64,000 nucleotides of DNA from Arthrobacter sp. cf158 (GTDB lineage Bacteria; Actinomycetota; Actinomycetes; Actinomycetales; Micrococcaceae): NCBI RefSeq assembly GCF_900106835.1, contig NZ_FNNR01000006.1, forward strand, positions 310,001 to 374,000, written 5' to 3'. Positions 40,620-49,769 of this stretch are shown here, piece after piece; positions within the stretch are counted from its first letter, which is position 1; each line of letters opens with the position of its first letter. A model generated the notes under the pieces. That model was not told where the DNA came from. It worked only from the letters and a program-made list of their open reading frames with translations, and made no database searches. The position numbers and the translations under genes were made by a program.

Positions 40620-41102
40620 ATGAGCCAGACCACCACCGAATACCGCCTCGAAGGCGATAACTCCATCTACGCCCAAGCTGACGGAAAGGTTGTTCCGGTG
40701 GTCACCCGCGCCGGCGCCGAAGACACCAATACTGCCCAGTCGGGAGACTGCATCCGCGTCTCCGGCGTCAGCATCCAGCACACGCCGGCCACCAAGATCT
40801 GGTTCGGCCAGGTATCCAACACCCCTGGTTACCGTTCCCTCCCGCACCACCACGGTGAAGCTGAGACCGGCGGGTACGTGCTCCGCGGCCACGGCCGGAT
40901 CTATTTCGGCGAGAACTACTCGGAGTTCATCGACATGAAGGCTGGCGACTGGGTTTTCGTGCCGCCGTTCATGCCCCATGTTGAAGCCAACATGTCCATC
41001 ACGGATGAACTCGTCTGGCTCACCGCACGCACGCCGGAGAACCTCGTGGTGAACCTCGAAGACGTGGCTGACGAAACCCTCGCCGACTACCGCCGGGTCT
41101 AA
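40620..41102 (+). CDS. Single-domain cupin protein, possible dioxygenase or isomerase
   Basis: 160 residues forming one cupin barrel. Motif 1 is GYRSLPHHHGEAETGGYVLRG with candidate ligands His, His and Glu; motif 2 is GDWVFVPPFMPHVEAN with the fourth ligand His. The metal site is therefore complete, which allows catalysis. In context it could be the ring-cleaving dioxygenase for a 5-hydroxylated aromatic acid, but gentisate dioxygenases are usually two-cupin proteins of about 350 residues. So function is open. AAGGAGAG precedes ATG 40620. Confidence 0.8.
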   Translation: MSQTTTEYRLEGDNSIYAQADGKVVPVVTRAGAEDTNTAQSGDCIRVSGVSIQHTPATKIWFGQVSNTPGYRSLPHHHGEAETGGYVLRGHGRIYFGENYSEFIDMKAGDWVFVPPFMPHVEANMSITDELVWLTARTPENLVVNLEDVADETLADYRRV

Positions 41103-41105
41103 GCC

Positions 41106-41978
41106 ATGATCACTGGAACCCTGACGTCCGAGACGTTCCTCAAGGCAGTTGACCTCACGCCCACAACGGCAGAGGTCTTCGACGAAGCCTATGAAGCAAC
41201 CACCCAGTACGTGCCGTGGCCAAAAGCCTATGGTGGGGACATGGTGGCACAGGCTGCGGCCGCAATGATGCGGTCCGTTGATGCTGACAGGAGTCTGCAC
41301 TCGATGCATAGCTACTTCATGCGCCCCGTGGATATCGGTTCCAGTGTCCGCTACGAAGTGGAGCGCCTGCGGGACGGTCGCGGTTACTCCACCCGCACCG
41401 TCCGGGGCTTCCAGAACGGCAAGCCTGTCTATGCCGCGATGGGTTCCTTTCAGGTCCCCGAAGACGGCCCGGACTTCCAGGCTGAGTCTCCTGCCGCCGT
41501 CGAGCCTGACTCGCTGCGGACCGCGGCGGAAGCGCTGGACGGCGTGGACGGCAAAGCAGCGGACTACTGGTCCGCGGGCCGCAGCTTCGACATGCGCCAT
41601 ATTCCTGGTCCGGTATATATCGAACTCGAAGGTGGCGCGGTGCCGCAGCAGGCCATCTGGGTCAAGGCCTTCGAAGCCCTGCCCGATGACGCCAACCTTC
41701 ACCGCACCGCCCTTGCCTACGTTTGCGACTACACCATCCTGGAGCCGCTCCTCCGCGTCAACGGACTCAACTGGTCCAGCCCCGGGCTCGCCACCGCCAG
41801 CCTGGACCACTCCATGTGGTTCCACCGGGATGGTCGCGCGGACGACTGGGTGCTCTACGCCCAGGACGCCATTTCCGGTCAAAGCAACAGGGGCCTCGCC
41901 ATGGGCCGCTTCTTCGATCGCCAAGGCAGGCTGCTCGCTACGGTCGCCCAGGAGGGCATGATCCGGGCCGGCGCCTGA
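41106..41978 (+). CDS. TesB-type acyl-CoA thioesterase
   Basis: 290 residues with a double-hotdog layout: YVPWPKAYGGDMVAQAAAAMMRSVD, LHSMHSYFMRPVDIGSSVRYEVERLRDGRGYSTRTV, and the C-terminal half SLDHSMWFHRDGRADDWVLYAQDAISGQSNRGLAMGRFFDRQGRLLA. Catalytic Asp/Gln/Thr-type positions of TesB lie in the second half. It starts 3 bases after the cupin stop and would release an aryl-CoA product as the free acid (inference). Confidence 0.88.
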   Translation: MITGTLTSETFLKAVDLTPTTAEVFDEAYEATTQYVPWPKAYGGDMVAQAAAAMMRSVDADRSLHSMHSYFMRPVDIGSSVRYEVERLRDGRGYSTRTVRGFQNGKPVYAAMGSFQVPEDGPDFQAESPAAVEPDSLRTAAEALDGVDGKAADYWSAGRSFDMRHIPGPVYIELEGGAVPQQAIWVKAFEALPDDANLHRTALAYVCDYTILEPLLRVNGLNWSSPGLATASLDHSMWFHRDGRADDWVLYAQDAISGQSNRGLAMGRFFDRQGRLLATVAQEGMIRAGA

Positions 41979-42025
41979 AACCACCATTCATCAGCTTCAA
42001 CGACGCACCACTGAAAGGAACGGCC

Positions 42026-43714
42026 ATGAGCATGACGCCATCGGCCCACGTGGACACGTTCACCCGCCACCACCTGCCGCCCGCCGATACCTGGCCTGCG
42101 CTTGAATTCACCCTTCCCGAACTCCATTACCCCGAGCGGCTCAACGCTGCCGCAGTGCTGATCGACGACGCTGTCGAACAGTTCGGCGCAGACCGTCCCG
42201 CATTGTGGACCCCTGATGGCACCGTCTGGACCTACGGTCAGCTCCAGACGCGCTCAAATCAGGTGGCACAGGTTCTTACCGAGGACCTCGGCGTACAGCC
42301 CGGCAACCGAGTGCTGCTGCGGGGCCCCAACAACCCGTGGATTGTCGCGGCCTGGCTCGGCGTATTGAAGGCCGGTGCCGTAGTGGTCACCACCATGCCT
42401 ATGCTGCGATCCAGCGAGGTGGCCACCCTGATCCAGCTCACCAAGCCGGCCGTGGCCATCTCTGACCACCGGTTCGTGGACGAACTCGCGATTGCCGCGG
42501 GGGATGACGTCACCGTGCTGACGTACGGAGCAGGCAACGGATTCGACGACGACGGCGACCTCGCATCGCGCTGCGGGCACAAGAGCGGCAAGTTCACGGC
42601 TGTGGACACGGCCGCAGACGACGTTGCCCTGCTGGGTCCGACGTCGGGCACCACCGGCGTACCCAAGGTGACCATGCATTTCCACCGGGACATCCTCGCC
42701 AATGCTGACACCTTCGCCCGGTACATCCTGCAGCCAACAGCCGACGACGTCTTTGCCGGTTCGCCGCCGCTTGCCTTCACGTTTGGGCTTGGGGGACTGG
42801 TGGTCTTCCCGCTAAGGTTCGGCGCGTCCTCGCTCCTGACCGAAAAGGCGGGCCCCGTAGAGCTGGCTGAGTACGCGTCAGCCGCCGGAGCCACCATCCT
42901 CTTCACGGCCCCCACGGCCTACCGGGCCATCCTCAAGGAAAAGCGCGGTGACCTCCTCCGCGGCCTGCGCATGGCCGTCTCTGCGGGTGAACACCTTTCC
43001 AAGGAAACCTGGGAAGCCGTGCATGAGGCAACGGGTTTGCGGTTGGTCAACGGGATTGGCGCCACGGAGATGCTGCACGTCTTCATTTCCGCAGCGGGGG
43101 ACGATATCCGCCCCGGAACAACCGGCCGCGCGGTGCCGGGATTCCGGGCCACCATCCTGGACGACGACGGCAACGAACTCGGTCCGGGCAACATTGGACG
43201 CTTGGCCGTCATTGGCCCCACGGGCTGCCGCTACCTGGACGATCCCCGGCAAGCCAACTACGTGGTCCGTGGCTGGAACGTCACCGGCGATACGTTCTCC
43301 ATGGACGCCGACGGGTACTTCACCTACCAGGCCCGCTCGGACAACATGATCGTCTCCTCCGGCTACAACATCGGTGCGCCCGAGGTTGAAACGGCCATCG
43401 ATCAGCACCCGGACGTCGTGGAAAACGCGGTCATCGGGATCCCGGATGAGGAGCGCGGCAGCATCGTCTGCGCGTTCATCGTCCTGCGCGAAGGCGTCAC
43501 TGGCGATGCCGGGAAGCGCAAGGAAATCCAGGACTTCGTGAAGCAGACCATCGCCCCGTACAAGTACCCGCGGGATGTTCGCTTCGTCAATGAACTGCCC
43601 CGTAATCCCAGCGGCAAACTCCAGCACTTCAAGCTCCGCGACAAGGTCCTCTCGCAGGACAAAACCGGGAGCCAGACCGAACAACTTACCCCCGCCGGCC
43701 AGAGCCAGGCCTGA
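42026..43714 (+). CDS. Aryl-CoA ligase (benzoate / 2-aminobenzoate-CoA ligase family)
   Basis: 562 residues from ATG 42026 (GAAAGGAA upstream). ANL-superfamily motifs are the P-loop TSGTTGVPK (206-214), the acyl-binding VNGIGATEMLHVF, the hinge YQARSDNMIVSSGYNIGAPEVE and the C-terminal Lys531 in NPSGKLQHF. The GATEMLH form is typical of benzoate/aminobenzoate-CoA ligases. With the fused monooxygenase encoded next, the likely substrate is anthranilate or salicylate, activated with ATP and CoA. Confidence 0.87.
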   Translation: MSMTPSAHVDTFTRHHLPPADTWPALEFTLPELHYPERLNAAAVLIDDAVEQFGADRPALWTPDGTVWTYGQLQTRSNQVAQVLTEDLGVQPGNRVLLRGPNNPWIVAAWLGVLKAGAVVVTTMPMLRSSEVATLIQLTKPAVAISDHRFVDELAIAAGDDVTVLTYGAGNGFDDDGDLASRCGHKSGKFTAVDTAADDVALLGPTSGTTGVPKVTMHFHRDILANADTFARYILQPTADDVFAGSPPLAFTFGLGGLVVFPLRFGASSLLTEKAGPVELAEYASAAGATILFTAPTAYRAILKEKRGDLLRGLRMAVSAGEHLSKETWEAVHEATGLRLVNGIGATEMLHVFISAAGDDIRPGTTGRAVPGFRATILDDDGNELGPGNIGRLAVIGPTGCRYLDDPRQANYVVRGWNVTGDTFSMDADGYFTYQARSDNMIVSSGYNIGAPEVETAIDQHPDVVENAVIGIPDEERGSIVCAFIVLREGVTGDAGKRKEIQDFVKQTIAPYKYPRDVRFVNELPRNPSGKLQHFKLRDKVLSQDKTGSQTEQLTPAGQSQA

Positions 43715-43729
43715 GAAGGAGCAACACCC

Positions 43730-46120
43730 ATGAAAATTGCAATCGTTGGAGGCGGCCCCGGCGGCCTGTACTTCGCAGCACTCATGAAGCAGCTGGACCC
43801 GTCACACGACATCACTCTCTGGGAACGCAACGCTGCCAGCGACACCTTTGGCTTCGGCGTCGTGTTTTCCGATGAGACACTGGGCGGCATCGGCAACGCC
43901 GATCCCGTGGTGGCCGAGTACATGAGCCGCCGCTTTGCCCGCTGGTCTGATATCGACATCCACTTCCGCGACCAGATGATCACGGTAGGCGGTCAGGGCT
44001 TCGCCGCCATGAGCCGCAAGGAACTGCTGGAGCTGCTGCAGCGCCGCTGCATCGAACTCAACGTGGACGTGCGATTCAGTACCCTCGCCCCGGCCATCGA
44101 GGAACTCGAAGCCAACTACGATCTTGTGCTTGCAGCTGACGGCATCAACTCGCAGATCCGGGCCACGTACGCCGATTCCTTCAAACCGGACCTTGATCCG
44201 CGCACCAACAAGTTCATGTGGCTCGGCACGGACCAGGTGTTTGAGGCCTTCAAGTTCTTCGTGAAGGAAACTGAGTGGGGCGTCATGCAGATCCACGGTT
44301 ACCCGTACTCGGACGAGGGTTCCACGTTCATCGTGGAAATGCACCAGGACGTGTGGCACGCGGCAGGATTCGACCAGACCGCCAACGAGGTCTTCCCTCC
44401 GGGCGTTTCGGATGAGAAGGCCATCGCCAAGATCCGTGAGATCTTCGCAGAAGAGCTGAACGGCTTTGAGGTCCTCACCAACAACTCCAAGTGGATCAAC
44501 TTCACCACCGTCCGCAATGAGAGCTGGCGACACAACAACGTGGTGTTGCTGGGAGACGCCGCCCACACGGCACACTTCTCCATCGGTTCGGGCACCAAGC
44601 TCGCCATGGAAGACTCGCTTGCCTTGGCTGCGTGCCTGCACGAGCACGCTGACGTTGAGTCGGCACTGGCTGCCTACGAGGCAGAGCGCCGCCCCGTGGT
44701 GGCTTCCACCCAGCGCGCGGCACAGGCATCGCTTGAATGGTTCGAGCGGATCGGTCAGTACAAGGATCAGGACCCTACGCAGTTCGCGTTCAACCTGCTC
44801 ACCCGCAGCCGCCGCATCACGCAGGAAAACCTGCGCCTGCGCGATCCTGAGTTCGCCGACGCCGTGGACCGCCACTTTGCATCGTCGCAGGGACTGAGCG
44901 AGGTGGCTCCGGCCATGTTCCAGCCGTTCCGCATCGGCGGGCTGGAGCTGAAGAACCGGATTGTGGTTTCCCCCATGGACATGTACTCCGCCACGGATGG
45001 TGTTCCGGGCGACTTCCACAAGGTCCACCTCGGTTCCAAGGCCCTGGGCGGTGCCGGCTTGGTGATGACCGAAATGGTCTGCGTCTCCGAATCCGGACGT
45101 ATTACTCCTGGCTGCAGTGGCCTGTACACGGATGAGCAGCGGGACAGCTGGAAGGAAATCGTGGACTTCGTCCACAGCCGTTCCACCGCCAAGATCGGTG
45201 CCCAACTGGGCCACTCAGGCCGCAAGGGCTCCACCAAGCTCATGTGGGAAGGCATCGACCAGCCCCTCGAGTCCGGCAACTGGACCGCCGTCGGTCCTTC
45301 CGCCCTGCCGTACAGCGCTGAGAACCAGACCCCCGTGGAGCTTGACCGCGCGGGCATGGACGCCATCAAGGCGGAGTTCGTCGCGTCAACGGTCCGTGCC
45401 GAGGAGGCAGGCTTCGATCTCCTGGAGATCCACGCCGCCCACGGCTACCTGCTCTCCTCCTTCCTTTCGCCGGTGTCCAACAAGCGGACCGACGAATACG
45501 GTGGCAGCTTGGAGAACCGGCTGCGGTTCCCGTTGGAAGTGTTCGACGCCGTTCGCGCGGCCTGGCCTGCCGACAAGCCTGTAACCGTGCGCATCTCCGC
45601 CACCGACTGGATCGAGGGCGGCAACACCTCCGACGATTCTGTGGCCATCGCCGCGGCCTTTGTTGAGCACGGTGCTGCCGGCTTGGATGTTTCCACCGGA
45701 CAGGTGGCCAAGGAAGAGAAGCCCGCTTTCGGCCGCAGCTACCAGACGCCGTTCGCCGACCGCATCCGTCAGGAAGTTGCCGCACCGGCAGGCGTGGCTG
45801 TCATCGCCGTCGGCGCCATCTCCAGCTACGACGACGTGAACTCCATCCTCCTCGCGGGCCGTGCCGACCTCATCGCACTGGGGCGCACGCACCTTTATGA
45901 TCCCCAGTGGACCCTGCACGCAGCGGCCGAACAGGAATACCAGGGGCCGGGCGCCCAGTGGATTCCACAGTTCCGTGCCGGCCGCCGGAAACCTCCGAGC
46001 TCACGCACGGACGCCGTTCGTCCCCGTCTGTCCTTGCTGAAGGAAGCGGACATTGAAGAGGTCAACACCCACCTTCGCTGGACTCCCGAGTCCGCCGCTG
46101 CATCGGTTTTGGTGAAGTAG
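43730..46120 (+). CDS. Aryl-CoA monooxygenase/reductase fusion (2-aminobenzoyl-CoA monooxygenase/reductase type)
   Basis: 796 residues. The N-terminal flavoprotein hydroxylase (about 1-385) has GGGPGGLYFA and GDAAHTAHFSIGSGTKLAMEDSLALA. The C-terminal half (about 395-790) is an Old Yellow Enzyme barrel: FQPFRIGGLELKNRIVVSPM, IGAQLGHSGRKG, RADLIALGRTHLYDPQW. The two-domain layout matches 2-aminobenzoyl-CoA monooxygenase/reductase; annotation pipelines also call it salicylyl-CoA 5-hydroxylase/oxidoreductase. It would hydroxylate the ring of the CoA thioester at C5 and may reduce it. Confidence 0.88.
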   Translation: MKIAIVGGGPGGLYFAALMKQLDPSHDITLWERNAASDTFGFGVVFSDETLGGIGNADPVVAEYMSRRFARWSDIDIHFRDQMITVGGQGFAAMSRKELLELLQRRCIELNVDVRFSTLAPAIEELEANYDLVLAADGINSQIRATYADSFKPDLDPRTNKFMWLGTDQVFEAFKFFVKETEWGVMQIHGYPYSDEGSTFIVEMHQDVWHAAGFDQTANEVFPPGVSDEKAIAKIREIFAEELNGFEVLTNNSKWINFTTVRNESWRHNNVVLLGDAAHTAHFSIGSGTKLAMEDSLALAACLHEHADVESALAAYEAERRPVVASTQRAAQASLEWFERIGQYKDQDPTQFAFNLLTRSRRITQENLRLRDPEFADAVDRHFASSQGLSEVAPAMFQPFRIGGLELKNRIVVSPMDMYSATDGVPGDFHKVHLGSKALGGAGLVMTEMVCVSESGRITPGCSGLYTDEQRDSWKEIVDFVHSRSTAKIGAQLGHSGRKGSTKLMWEGIDQPLESGNWTAVGPSALPYSAENQTPVELDRAGMDAIKAEFVASTVRAEEAGFDLLEIHAAHGYLLSSFLSPVSNKRTDEYGGSLENRLRFPLEVFDAVRAAWPADKPVTVRISATDWIEGGNTSDDSVAIAAAFVEHGAAGLDVSTGQVAKEEKPAFGRSYQTPFADRIRQEVAAPAGVAVIAVGAISSYDDVNSILLAGRADLIALGRTHLYDPQWTLHAAAEQEYQGPGAQWIPQFRAGRRKPPSSRTDAVRPRLSLLKEADIEEVNTHLRWTPESAAASVLVK

Positions 46121-46122
46121 CC

Positions 46123-47481
46123 ATGGCCACCGCACCAGTCAATAACTGGAACGTGCCCAAGAAGACCACCGGCCTGGTGTTGTTCTGCTGCTGGCTTGCG
46201 ATCCTCGCCGAAGGTTATGACGTTGGCGTTCTCGGAGCCGTCCTCCCGGCCTTGGCCGAGTATAAGGAATGGAACCTCAGCCCGCTGGCTTTGGGCGGAC
46301 TGGGATCATATGCCCTGATCGGCATGCTTATCGGAGCCCTATTCATTGGCACACTGAGCGACCTCGTGGGGCGCAAGAAGATGCTCCTGGCTTCCATGGT
46401 CATCTTCACCCTCACCCAAGCGGGCGCCGCCTGGGCTCCGACGCCCGAACTGTTCGGCCTGTTCCGCCTCATTGGCGGCTTGGGCATGGGCGGTGTCATC
46501 CCCGTGGCCGCAGCCCTGACCATTGAGTACTCGGCCCCGAACAAGCGCTCCTACAACTACGGCCTGATGTACTCCGGCTACTCGCTGGGCATCGTGGCAG
46601 CCGCGCTGGCCGCACTGTTTGTCCTGCCAGTCGGTGGATGGCGCGCTGTGATCGCCATCGGTGCCGCACCGGTGGTCCTGCTCCCCATCATCTGGAAGTT
46701 CCTCCCTGAGTCCCTCGAATACCTGGAGTCAAAGGGGCGCAAGCCTGAGGCGAAGGCTTTGGCTGCCAAACTGCAGATTGTGGACTACCGGCCCGTGGTC
46801 CCGGTTGCCCCTTCGGGTGCGCAGGTTGCCGATCCCTGGTGGAAGACCATCACCACCATGTTCTCGCGCAAGTACCTGCGGTCCACCGTGTTCTTCTGGA
46901 TCTCGCTCTTCTGTGGCCTGGTGCTGGTCTATGGCCTGAACACCTGGCTGCCGAGCATCATGAAGAAGGCCGGCTACGACCTCGGCTCGTCCCTGACGTT
47001 CCTCCTGGTCTTCAGCCTCGCGTCCGCCATCGGTGGCCTTCTCCTGGGCCGCGCCGCTGACAAGTACGGCAAGAAACTCATCCTGGTGGTCTTCTACATT
47101 CTGGGCGGCCTGGGCATCATGCTGCTGGTCTTCCCCAACACCATGGTGGTGAACCTGCTGTTCGTGGCCTTCGCCGGGGTAGGTTCCATCTCCACGTCCT
47201 TGGTCCTGACCGGCTACATCGCCGACTACTACCCGGCCAAGGTCCGCGGCACGGCAACGGGCTGGGCGTTGAGCTTCGCCCGGCTGGGTGCCATTTCCGG
47301 TCCGTTGATCGGTGGCTGGATTGCGGGTTCCAAGCTGCCTTTCGAGGCCAACTTCGCCATCTTTGCAGGTATCGCAGTACTTGCAGCCGGTGCAGTGGCG
47401 ATGATTCCGAAGCCGCAGCCCGAGGTGCCGCTCCTGGCATCCAGCGCTGATCCGGATGACGCCGCCGTCAGTGCCCGCTAA
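46123..47481 (+). CDS. Aromatic acid:H+ symporter (AAHS family MFS)
   Basis: 452 residues with 12 helices. CCWLAILAEGYDVGVLGAVLPAL is the AAHS-type first helix with its charged residues, and GTLSDLVGRKKMLL is the MFS loop motif. GLGMGGVIPVAAALTIEYSAP and GYIADYYPAKVRGTATGW are further family features. Homologues such as PcaK and BenK import hydroxybenzoates or benzoate. It lies 2 bases after the monooxygenase stop, so its substrate is likely the acid activated by the ligase in this operon. Confidence 0.87.
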   Translation: MATAPVNNWNVPKKTTGLVLFCCWLAILAEGYDVGVLGAVLPALAEYKEWNLSPLALGGLGSYALIGMLIGALFIGTLSDLVGRKKMLLASMVIFTLTQAGAAWAPTPELFGLFRLIGGLGMGGVIPVAAALTIEYSAPNKRSYNYGLMYSGYSLGIVAAALAALFVLPVGGWRAVIAIGAAPVVLLPIIWKFLPESLEYLESKGRKPEAKALAAKLQIVDYRPVVPVAPSGAQVADPWWKTITTMFSRKYLRSTVFFWISLFCGLVLVYGLNTWLPSIMKKAGYDLGSSLTFLLVFSLASAIGGLLLGRAADKYGKKLILVVFYILGGLGIMLLVFPNTMVVNLLFVAFAGVGSISTSLVLTGYIADYYPAKVRGTATGWALSFARLGAISGPLIGGWIAGSKLPFEANFAIFAGIAVLAAGAVAMIPKPQPEVPLLASSADPDDAAVSAR

Positions 47482-47489
47482 GGAGAATC

Positions 47490-47915
47490 GTGGGTAGGTT
47501 TCCGGAGGCGTGCGTTGAGCGCACCGTTGAATGGGTGGACACGGACGCCTCCGGACACCAGCACAATTCGGCCATCCTGCGCTGGGTGGAGGCTGCGGAA
47601 GCCGAGCTGTTCCGAAAGCTGGAGTTGCCGGACTATTTCCCCAGCGCTCCCCGCGTCCAGCAAGTTATCAATTACAAGGCCAAGCTGTGGTTCGGCCAGC
47701 GCATCACCGCCATGGTGAAGATCCACGCGCTTGGCCGGACCTCGCTGACGCTCGCCTTTGAGGTGATGTCCGACGCCGGTGCGGTGGCCGCCTACGGGAC
47801 GGTCACCACGGTGCACGTCCCCCACGGCACTACCTCGGCGCAGCCCTGGCCGGAGCATCTGGTCCGCGCGATCACAGGTGGGCAGGCTGGGCCTACGCCT
47901 CTACGAGCTGGCTGA
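47490..47915 (+). CDS. Hotdog-fold thioesterase (4-hydroxybenzoyl-CoA thioesterase-like)
   Basis: 141 residues from GTG 47490 (AGGAG 5 bases upstream). The sequence VEWVDTDASGHQHNSAILRWVEAAEAELFRKL carries the family Asp near the start and the HN pair of 4HBT-type enzymes. It is the second thioesterase of the operon; one may serve product release and the other CoA rescue. Its last 23 bases overlap the convergent VOC gene. Confidence 0.85.
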   Translation: MGRFPEACVERTVEWVDTDASGHQHNSAILRWVEAAEAELFRKLELPDYFPSAPRVQQVINYKAKLWFGQRITAMVKIHALGRTSLTLAFEVMSDAGAVAAYGTVTTVHVPHGTTSAQPWPEHLVRAITGGQAGPTPLRAG

Positions 47916-48696
47916 TGGCGAGTACTCCGCCGGCCGGGTCTGCCAGAACTGCGTTCCGGAAGCCAGGGGCGTCCGTTGGCGGCATCAGCAGAGAACCGCC
48001 GAGCTCGATGACCCGATGGGAAACAGCATCGGCATCGGACACCTGAACGTTGACTGCCCAGTGGGGTGGCACTCCTGTCCCGGGGACAGCCAGTGTCGCT
48101 ACGGCGACAACGTCATCCGGCAAGGTTGGGTGGGTGGCCCGCCGGGTGCTGCCAGCCAAGCGCCACAGTCCCACGTCCGTGCCGGGCTCCATGTCAAGCC
48201 GCCAACCGAAAACCGTTCCGTAGAACGTCTCCGCACCGGCCATGTCGGGCGTGTGCAGGGCACTCATCTGCCAAGCGCCGGGCGCATCGACGATTTCAGC
48301 GACGGTGGGGGCGCTGCCTTCACGCACTCCAAACGGCGCGCCACTGGGATCGGCAAACAGCGCCGTGCGCTCACCTTTGCCCCCGTTCTCAGTGCCGGTG
48401 TCCAAAGGCCCGGCCAGTATGCTTCCGCCGGCCTCGCCGATAAGAGCCGCTGAATGGTCGAGGTCCGCCACGAGGAAGTACGTGGCCCACACGCCGCGAT
48501 CGAGCATTGCAGGCGCTTGCCCAACACCGGCTACGCGTCGTCCCTCGAGCCGCGCAACGCGGGAGCCATCCGGTGATGCATCCTCGAACGTCCACCCGAA
48601 CAATGAACCGTAAAAGACTTCGGCCTTTCTCACGTCAGGCTGAAGTGACTCCACCCAGCAGGGTGCTCCCACAGGGTAGGCTGGCGCATCGGTCAT
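47893..48696 (-). CDS. Double-VOC (glyoxalase/bleomycin resistance-like) protein
   Basis: 267 residues from ATG 48696 (GGAGG 8 bases upstream). Two VOC modules of about 125 residues: PCWVESLQPDVRKAEVFYGSLFGWTFE and later WQMSALHTPDMAGAETFYGTVFGWRLD. Similar double-VOC proteins are common in actinobacteria, often annotated as glyoxalase-like; no substrate is known. A homologous gene of similar length lies at 49755, on the other side of the PaaX-type regulator. Confidence 0.82.
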   Translation of the reverse strand: MTDAPAYPVGAPCWVESLQPDVRKAEVFYGSLFGWTFEDASPDGSRVARLEGRRVAGVGQAPAMLDRGVWATYFLVADLDHSAALIGEAGGSILAGPLDTGTENGGKGERTALFADPSGAPFGVREGSAPTVAEIVDAPGAWQMSALHTPDMAGAETFYGTVFGWRLDMEPGTDVGLWRLAGSTRRATHPTLPDDVVAVATLAVPGTGVPPHWAVNVQVSDADAVSHRVIELGGSLLMPPTDAPGFRNAVLADPAGGVLAISQLVEA

Positions 48697-48821
48697 GGCG
48701 GGACCTCCAGGAATAAGTGCCGGGACGCCGCTCAGCCTACGCCTGCCTCCCCGGATCCCGCACCTATGATGAACTGGACTGGCGCCTGTTGTGCGGCGCG
48801 GAAATGAGGATCCTTTCGATG

Positions 48822-49703
48822 TTCGCCGTCCCGGCACCCCCGGTGCGCCACCAGCAGCTGCTCGTCACGATCTTCGGCCTCTACGGCCGGAACGCGGGCG
48901 ATGCTTTGCCGGTTTCTGCGCTGATCTCCATGCTGGGTTCGCTCGGTTACGACGCCCCTGGCGTGAGGTCCTCAGTGTCCAGGCTCAAGGCCAAGGGTGT
49001 GCTGAAGAGTGTCCGCGAGGGCGGGATCGCCAAGTACAAAATTTCGGAGTCCGTCAGCGATGTATTCCGCGAAGGCGACCGGCGGATTTTTGCGCCCGAA
49101 CAGCCTGCGCCGGTGGATACATGGGTGCTGGCCGTGTTTTCCGTGCCGGAATCCCTGCGTAATCGCAGGCACCAGTTGCGTTCCGAGCTGTCCGGACTGG
49201 GGTTTGGCTCTGTTGCCAACGGCGTCTGGATCGCGCCCGCTCACAAGCTGGACCAGGCCCGGGAGCGCCTCACAGCGAGTGGATTGATCGAGTTCGTGGA
49301 CCTGTTCCGCAGTGACTACGTTTTCGACGGACCCATGCGCCCCAAGATTTCCGAATGGTGGGACCTCAAGGAACTCGATGAGCAGTTCACCGAGTTCCTC
49401 GAGCTATACAGCGGGGCCGGGCAGCAGTGGACGGAGCGGGTTGGTGACGATCCTGACGTTGCCCTTGCCGAGTCCACTGAAGAGCTGCGGCGTGACGCTT
49501 TCCGCTACTACATTCCGATGCTCACCATGTGGCGACGGTTCCCTTACCGGGACCCGAACTTGCCCACCGATTACCTCCCGCCGGACTGGCATGGTCCAGC
49601 GGTGCGCAGGACTTTCCAGGCAGTTCATCGCTTGGCGTCGCCCCTTGCCGCCGCCCACGCCCACGAGGTCATCGCCGAGGCCCTGGATCCGGCGGCAGCC
49701 TGA
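48822..49703 (+). CDS. PaaX family transcriptional regulator
   Basis: 293 residues. N-terminal winged helix (QLLVTIFGLYGRNAGDALPVSALISMLGSLGYDAPGVRSSVSRLKAKG region), the central PaaX domain with WVLAVFSVPESLRNRRHQLRSELSGLGFGSVANGVWIAP and the C-terminal TMWRRFPYRDPNLPTDYLPPDWHG. PaaX repressors respond to aryl-CoA thioesters such as phenylacetyl-CoA. It lies about 900 bases beyond an aryl-CoA operon, so it may regulate that operon (inference). I chose ATG 48822, 8 bases after GAGGA, over ATG 48804. Confidence 0.88.
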   Translation, partial: FAVPAPPVRHQQLLVTIFGLYGRNAGDALPVSALISMLGSLGYDAPGVRSSVSRLKAKGVLKSVREGGIAKYKISESVSDVFREGDRRIFAPEQPAPVDTWVLAVFSVPESLRNRRHQLRSELSGLGFGSVANGVWIAPAHKLDQARERLTASGLIEFVDLFRSDYVFDGPMRPKISEWWDLKELDEQFTEFLELYSGAGQQWTERVGDDPDVALAESTEELRRDAFRYYIPMLTMWRRFPYRDPNLPTDYLPPDWHGPAVRRTFQAVHRLASPLAAAHAHEVIAEALDPAAA

Positions 49704-49719
49704 CTTTTCCCGGCAGGCA

Positions 49720-49769
49720 GTGCCCCCGGCTATTCGCTGGTGCGGCGCCCCCGGCTACTCGCTGGTGCG
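49720..49769. repeat. 25-bp tandem duplication at the end of the VOC gene
   Basis: Two near-identical 25-bp units start at 49720 and 49745 (sharing CCCCCGGCTA-TCGCTGGTGCG). The second covers the stop codon and last residues (RTSE) of the leftward VOC gene, so the first is a duplicate beyond the stop. Confidence 0.8.

Noticed and set aside
40596..41987. 463-residue leftward open frame opposite the cupin and thioesterase genes
   Set aside because: It spans two real genes with intact motifs; composition is that of an antisense shadow.
43802..45214. 470-residue leftward open frame opposite the monooxygenase fusion
   Set aside because: No domain; the other strand encodes both flavin-binding domains without a break.
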